Shown here: piece by piece, positions 60,701 to 64,000 of the stretch
Numbering within the stretch: the first letter of the stretch is position 1
Layout: each line of letters begins with the position of its first letter
DNA from: Micromussa lordhowensis
Lineage: Eukaryota; Cnidaria; Anthozoa; Scleractinia; Lobophylliidae
Reading direction: 5' to 3'
DNA: 64,000 nt
NCBI GenBank assembly: GCA_964020085.1
Contig: OZ026598.1
Coordinates: 21,384,129 to 21,448,128 of the forward strand
The notes under the pieces: model-generated
The model's database searches: none
What the model was told of the DNA's origin: nothing
The model's input: only the letters and a program-made list of their open reading frames with translations
Made by a program: the position numbers and the translations under genes

Positions 60701-61140
60701 CTGATACAAGAAACCCAAAATAATTTCATGGCACATGGTTCAATTTCCACTGTCACACAAACACAAACACATTGCGTGGACGTACTTTTGTACAATAGGT
60801 AGCTAATGTACGTGAATAATGTGAACCACTATCTTGCTAGCAACGCAGGCGTAAAAAAAGTTAAATATTCTCTACTAAGTCTTGCGAAATAGGCATTAAA
60901 ATGTAAAAGCAAATGTTTTCCTTATCCACAGTTCCGATCATATTCTGCGCAGACTGGTCAGGCTAATAGATAAAAGATTATCACTCAACCATGCTGTAAT
61001 GACCGTTTGTAGCTAAAACGGCGATAAAGGAAAATAAGTGGACCCCTAAGCATAAAACTAGACGATTAAACTGATTTCAACTTTCATAACGGTAAAGGCT
61101 AGATTAACAATAGTTAAAGAATGGCGAGCTATACTATTAT
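57787..61140. other. 3' flank of lectin gene 2 and intergenic DNA
   Basis: The first part should be the 3' UTR of lectin gene 2. No other exon, RNA gene or repeat boundary is supported up to about 61140. Confidence 0.35.
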
Positions 61141-61299
61141 AAAGTCTAAGCTATGGTGTGAACAAGATATTAGACAGCAAATTTATGATTGAAGGATATT
61201 TTAAGGGTTTTAATGAACAAGCACGAATATAGAATAAAATGTAACCGCTGAAACAACCCTTTTCTCTTTTTGCTGCGTTTTTCTTTAAAACTTGGCTAA

Positions 61300-61328
61300 T
61301 GTTTTCTACAAATGAATGAAGGGGGTAG

Positions 61329-61362
<34 letters not shown>

Positions 61363-61580
61363 GAGTATTGCCAGATAATTTGGTTTTATCAACTGAGTTG
61401 ATAATGTGAATTGGCCACCGCAGAGATTCGAAACATGACGTTTCGAGCGTTAGCCCTTCGTCGGAGCTAATCCGGGCCAATGTTTGCTTCAGTTTGCAAA
61501 TGGGTAAAAGTACGGTTGTCACCCTGTTGGCCCCCATTTTGCCTAGTGGATAACACTTATGAGGGATTCCGAATTTCATC
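61300..61580 (-). repeat. probable Penelope-like terminal fragment
   Basis: On the minus strand, TAGCTCCGACGAAGGGCTAA then CGCTCGAAACGTC resembles the hammerhead-like core of the complete element (CTGATGA - stem II - GAAACGTC), with U4 of the core changed to C. The surrounding frame reads RISSDEGLTLETSCFESL, a translation style common in terminal pieces of Penelope-like repeats. No RT sequence. Boundaries uncertain. Confidence 0.4.
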
Positions 61581-61629
61581 ACAAATCCAATGTTAAATAA
61601 TTTCTGTAAACGCTGAATTCGTGACAAAG

Positions 61630-62740
61630 CTCCGTTCAGTCACACGAATTGAGTTAGTACAATTCCAAAAGATCTGAAATGCCTGAAGTACGTATACCTT
61701 AAAATTTGGGGGCAAAACTTTAAAAAAGCCTAGTTTTTGAAGCTTAAACATTTTTTACATAGTAATTATGCACTAGTTCCGAAGAAAAGATAACAAATTA
61801 AGCTGGCCCTGTTCCTAAAACTACTCGAGGTGAATATTTCACGCGTTGTTTTATCTTTTAGTACACACATGCGTACACGAGCCGTTTTTTAGCTGTCTGT
61901 AAAAACACCGAGAGAGATTTAGTACGGCGGCATCTCACGAGAAGACACTACATAAATGAACATCCATTCATGATATGGTAATAAGTTATGGGGAATCGCT
62001 CTGACCTGGAACAAGCAAGACCAGGCGAAAATAGAAGTGGGCAATTAGATGAAACCCGACTTCCTCGTTGGATGGGAGGGTGGGTCAACCTCTTTGCTTT
62101 CGCGGCCTCGAGTAGAGTGATGGGGTGAAACACGTGAACAAATTGACGTCAGTTTTTCATGCGTCTGTCCTGTTATTGATAACGAATTTCGTAATTTTGT
62201 AATTTTGTACGGTCATTTGCATAATCCCCAGGGCATCAATTACTAATGCAAATTGAGTTACAAAGTGTCAGCTTGACTGGTTAAACCTCGACATCTTTTA
62301 ACAAACTGGGAAAGCTTGTTCACTTATCTGGTCGGGATATCCTTCTTCGTCTGGTTTTCATGGCTTTTCGTATCCCATAAAGAGCTGTTTAGATCTTAAG
62401 GGATTGGGGAGGGGTTGGGGGGAGGCGGAGGGATGTCACTCACGGATGCAACTTCATGCCCTCTAGAAATTCATTTTTGCTGCTGTTACGTTTTCGTCTT
62501 GAGGTTTCTCGGTTACCTCACACTGACTTTATTGTCGAAAAGTCAAATTAGAGAAGGTCATTCAATTTGGCTCACCAACCGCAGAATACGGCATCATCAT
62601 TCATTGTTCTGATTGGCTGTATTTTTGTTGTATAATTGTTTTGATAGACAGCGGGACTAAAGGACGTTTCGAGTAAACGTATATCAAGCACAAAGTTTAT
62701 GTTTCCGGTTTGTTGATCGAGCACTGAGAACTAGGAGCAA
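61630..62740. other. intergenic, probable promoter region of a third lectin gene
   Basis: No exon is supported. A G-rich run at 62401-62434 (GGGG, GGGG, GGGGGG and GGG within about 30 bases) could form a G-quadruplex. The stretch just before 62742 is the likely 5' UTR of the next gene. Confidence 0.35.
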
Positions 62741-62741
62741 A

Positions 62742-62811
62742 ATGAACTTCAACGGTGAGCAGTACCGTGCAGTCCTAATTTACGCCATTTTGTGCTTCGT
62801 AACTCTGACTG
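62742..62811 (+). CDS. signal-peptide exon, probable start of a third SUEL-lectin paralogue (partial)
   Basis: ATG at 62742 opens 23 codons plus one base, then GTAAGG. The peptide has a polar start (MNFNGEQYR) and a hydrophobic core (AVLIYAILCFVTLTG), so it reads as a signal peptide. It leaves in phase 1, the phase in which both lectin domains of the upstream paralogues are entered, and it is in the same orientation about 5 kb after paralogue 2. In the paralogues the signal peptide is split over two exons; here it is one. No lectin exon follows before the window ends, so membership of the family is inference. Confidence 0.5.
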
Positions 62812-63870
62812 GTAAGGTTACTTTTTGTGTTGCTGTGTGTTTTATAGAATCTTATTGCTATTTTCGTCGACATTCGGCATTTCATTTTTGATACGTGACT
62901 CACGAGTGACTTGCCTGCGCTTGTCGTCGATGTATTGCATTGAACGAATGTTAAGACTTTCGTCTTCCTTTTCAAAGATAGCTTTACAATTTAAAATGAC
63001 CGTTTGATGGGTACAATGCATGAAAAGGCACATGTACACAAGGATTAAATGTAAACCGTTCACTGTCTTCTTCTGTTTCACTTATAATATATTGCATATT
63101 CTCAATCAGACCTCTTTATATTTTTCTGGTGTTGCATGTTCTAGATTAATATTTCTTTTAGTTTAAGTTGTCAATAAAAAGTTTTACTCGACCATTAAGG
63201 TACAAAGTAGTGAAAACATTTTTGCTTGGACGAAGCTCAAATACACGGTTGTTTGCTCGTAAGTTATGTCACGCTTCCACGTATTGCGTGACGGGTCCTT
63301 GTCAAGTTTTACTTCCCCTGTCTAGCAGGAAACCACTCGTAGCTTTTACTAATATTTGTTATCGTGTGTTTCACAGCAGTACAAGTAATGATGTATTATA
63401 GCAAGCAATTTTGAAATAATTTTAATCATTTAGTTTTTATAGTTCCCTTTACCTCTCTCATATTTTCCTCCCGTTGTATTTCAGTTTTGTTCCAAATTTG
63501 TTCCTTTATTGTTCTTCAGACTGTTCCATATATTAGGACTTATAATCCATCAAATATTTTCACTTGCGCACAATTGGGTTGAACGTTTGGTATTACTGAA
63601 TAAGCCAGAGGCAAAACTGGGGAATATGTGAGTGATATTCCCCAATTTCAAAAGAGCCTGGGTGTTGCAGAAAATGTTTGAAGGATAATAAACACAATAG
63701 CCTCCATATGGCTTTAAAAAATATGCTCCAATATTTGTGGTTGGACATTATCTGTTCCTCAAAGCTCACAGTTTTCCTTGAGCTTCACCCTTGGAAAACT
63801 ATTCGCTCCTTGGATCAGATAATGTCAAATATCCAATCATCTTTTCATAATACACCTTTAGATTTTGTGT
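62812..63870. other. probable intron 1 of the third gene
   Basis: No lectin-like exon, splice-bounded frame or clear element is seen before the microsatellite. Short open frames lack conserved features. Confidence 0.3.
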
Positions 63871-63872
63871 GT

Positions 63873-63990
<118 letters not shown>

Positions 63991-64000
63991 TAGTACAAAC

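Overview
This is an A+T-rich animal genomic window with small exons, long introns and many interspersed repeats. An STK40 orthologue, membrane proteins with SUEL-type (galactose/rhamnose-binding) lectin domains, a Penelope-like retroelement, a Gypsy-type remnant, LINE pieces and several tRNA-derived SINEs together fit a cnidarian, most likely an anthozoan such as a stony coral. That taxonomic call is inference from gene content and repeat style; I ran no search.

Layout. 1-4.8 kb: repeats and no supported gene. 4.8-10.0 kb (minus): a three-exon gene for an unrecognised 184-aa protein. Its introns carry a TCGGTCGA-rich TIR element, a SINE, and a LINE split by a palindromic foldback element. 10.03-10.38 kb: a short divergent promoter with an RFX X-box-like site. 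10.4-19.1 kb (plus): a complete six-exon STK40 pseudokinase gene of 458 aa. Its introns hold a 44-bp minisatellite with a 352-bp higher-order period and two SINEs. 19-26.6 kb: MITEs, SINEs and a decayed Gypsy-type element.

26.7-33.9 kb and 50.2-57.8 kb (both plus): two complete six-exon genes for single-domain SUEL lectins with one clear transmembrane segment (433 and 994 aa). Their intron phases are identical (0,1,1,1,2), so they are tandem paralogues. A signal-peptide exon at 62.74 kb, with the same phase at its end, probably begins a third member that leaves the window. Both complete proteins have a signal peptide, an 8-Cys lectin domain, a Ser/Thr-rich stalk, a membrane segment and a cytoplasmic tail with an NPxY/F-type motif. 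The second has a very long Ser/Pro/Asn-rich tail ending in a PDZ-ligand-like STAV.

Between the two paralogues lie a 336-bp MITE with 9-bp target duplications inside a LINE 3' end, an apparently intact Penelope-like element with 577-bp inverted terminal repeats and 13-bp target duplications (40.05-43.03 kb), and a 3.7-kb inverted repeat (44.2-48.0 kb). The window ends in a (TAA)n microsatellite.

The gene models were assembled by hand from reading frames, splice sites and phase agreement. All junctions keep frame, but no transcript evidence was available.
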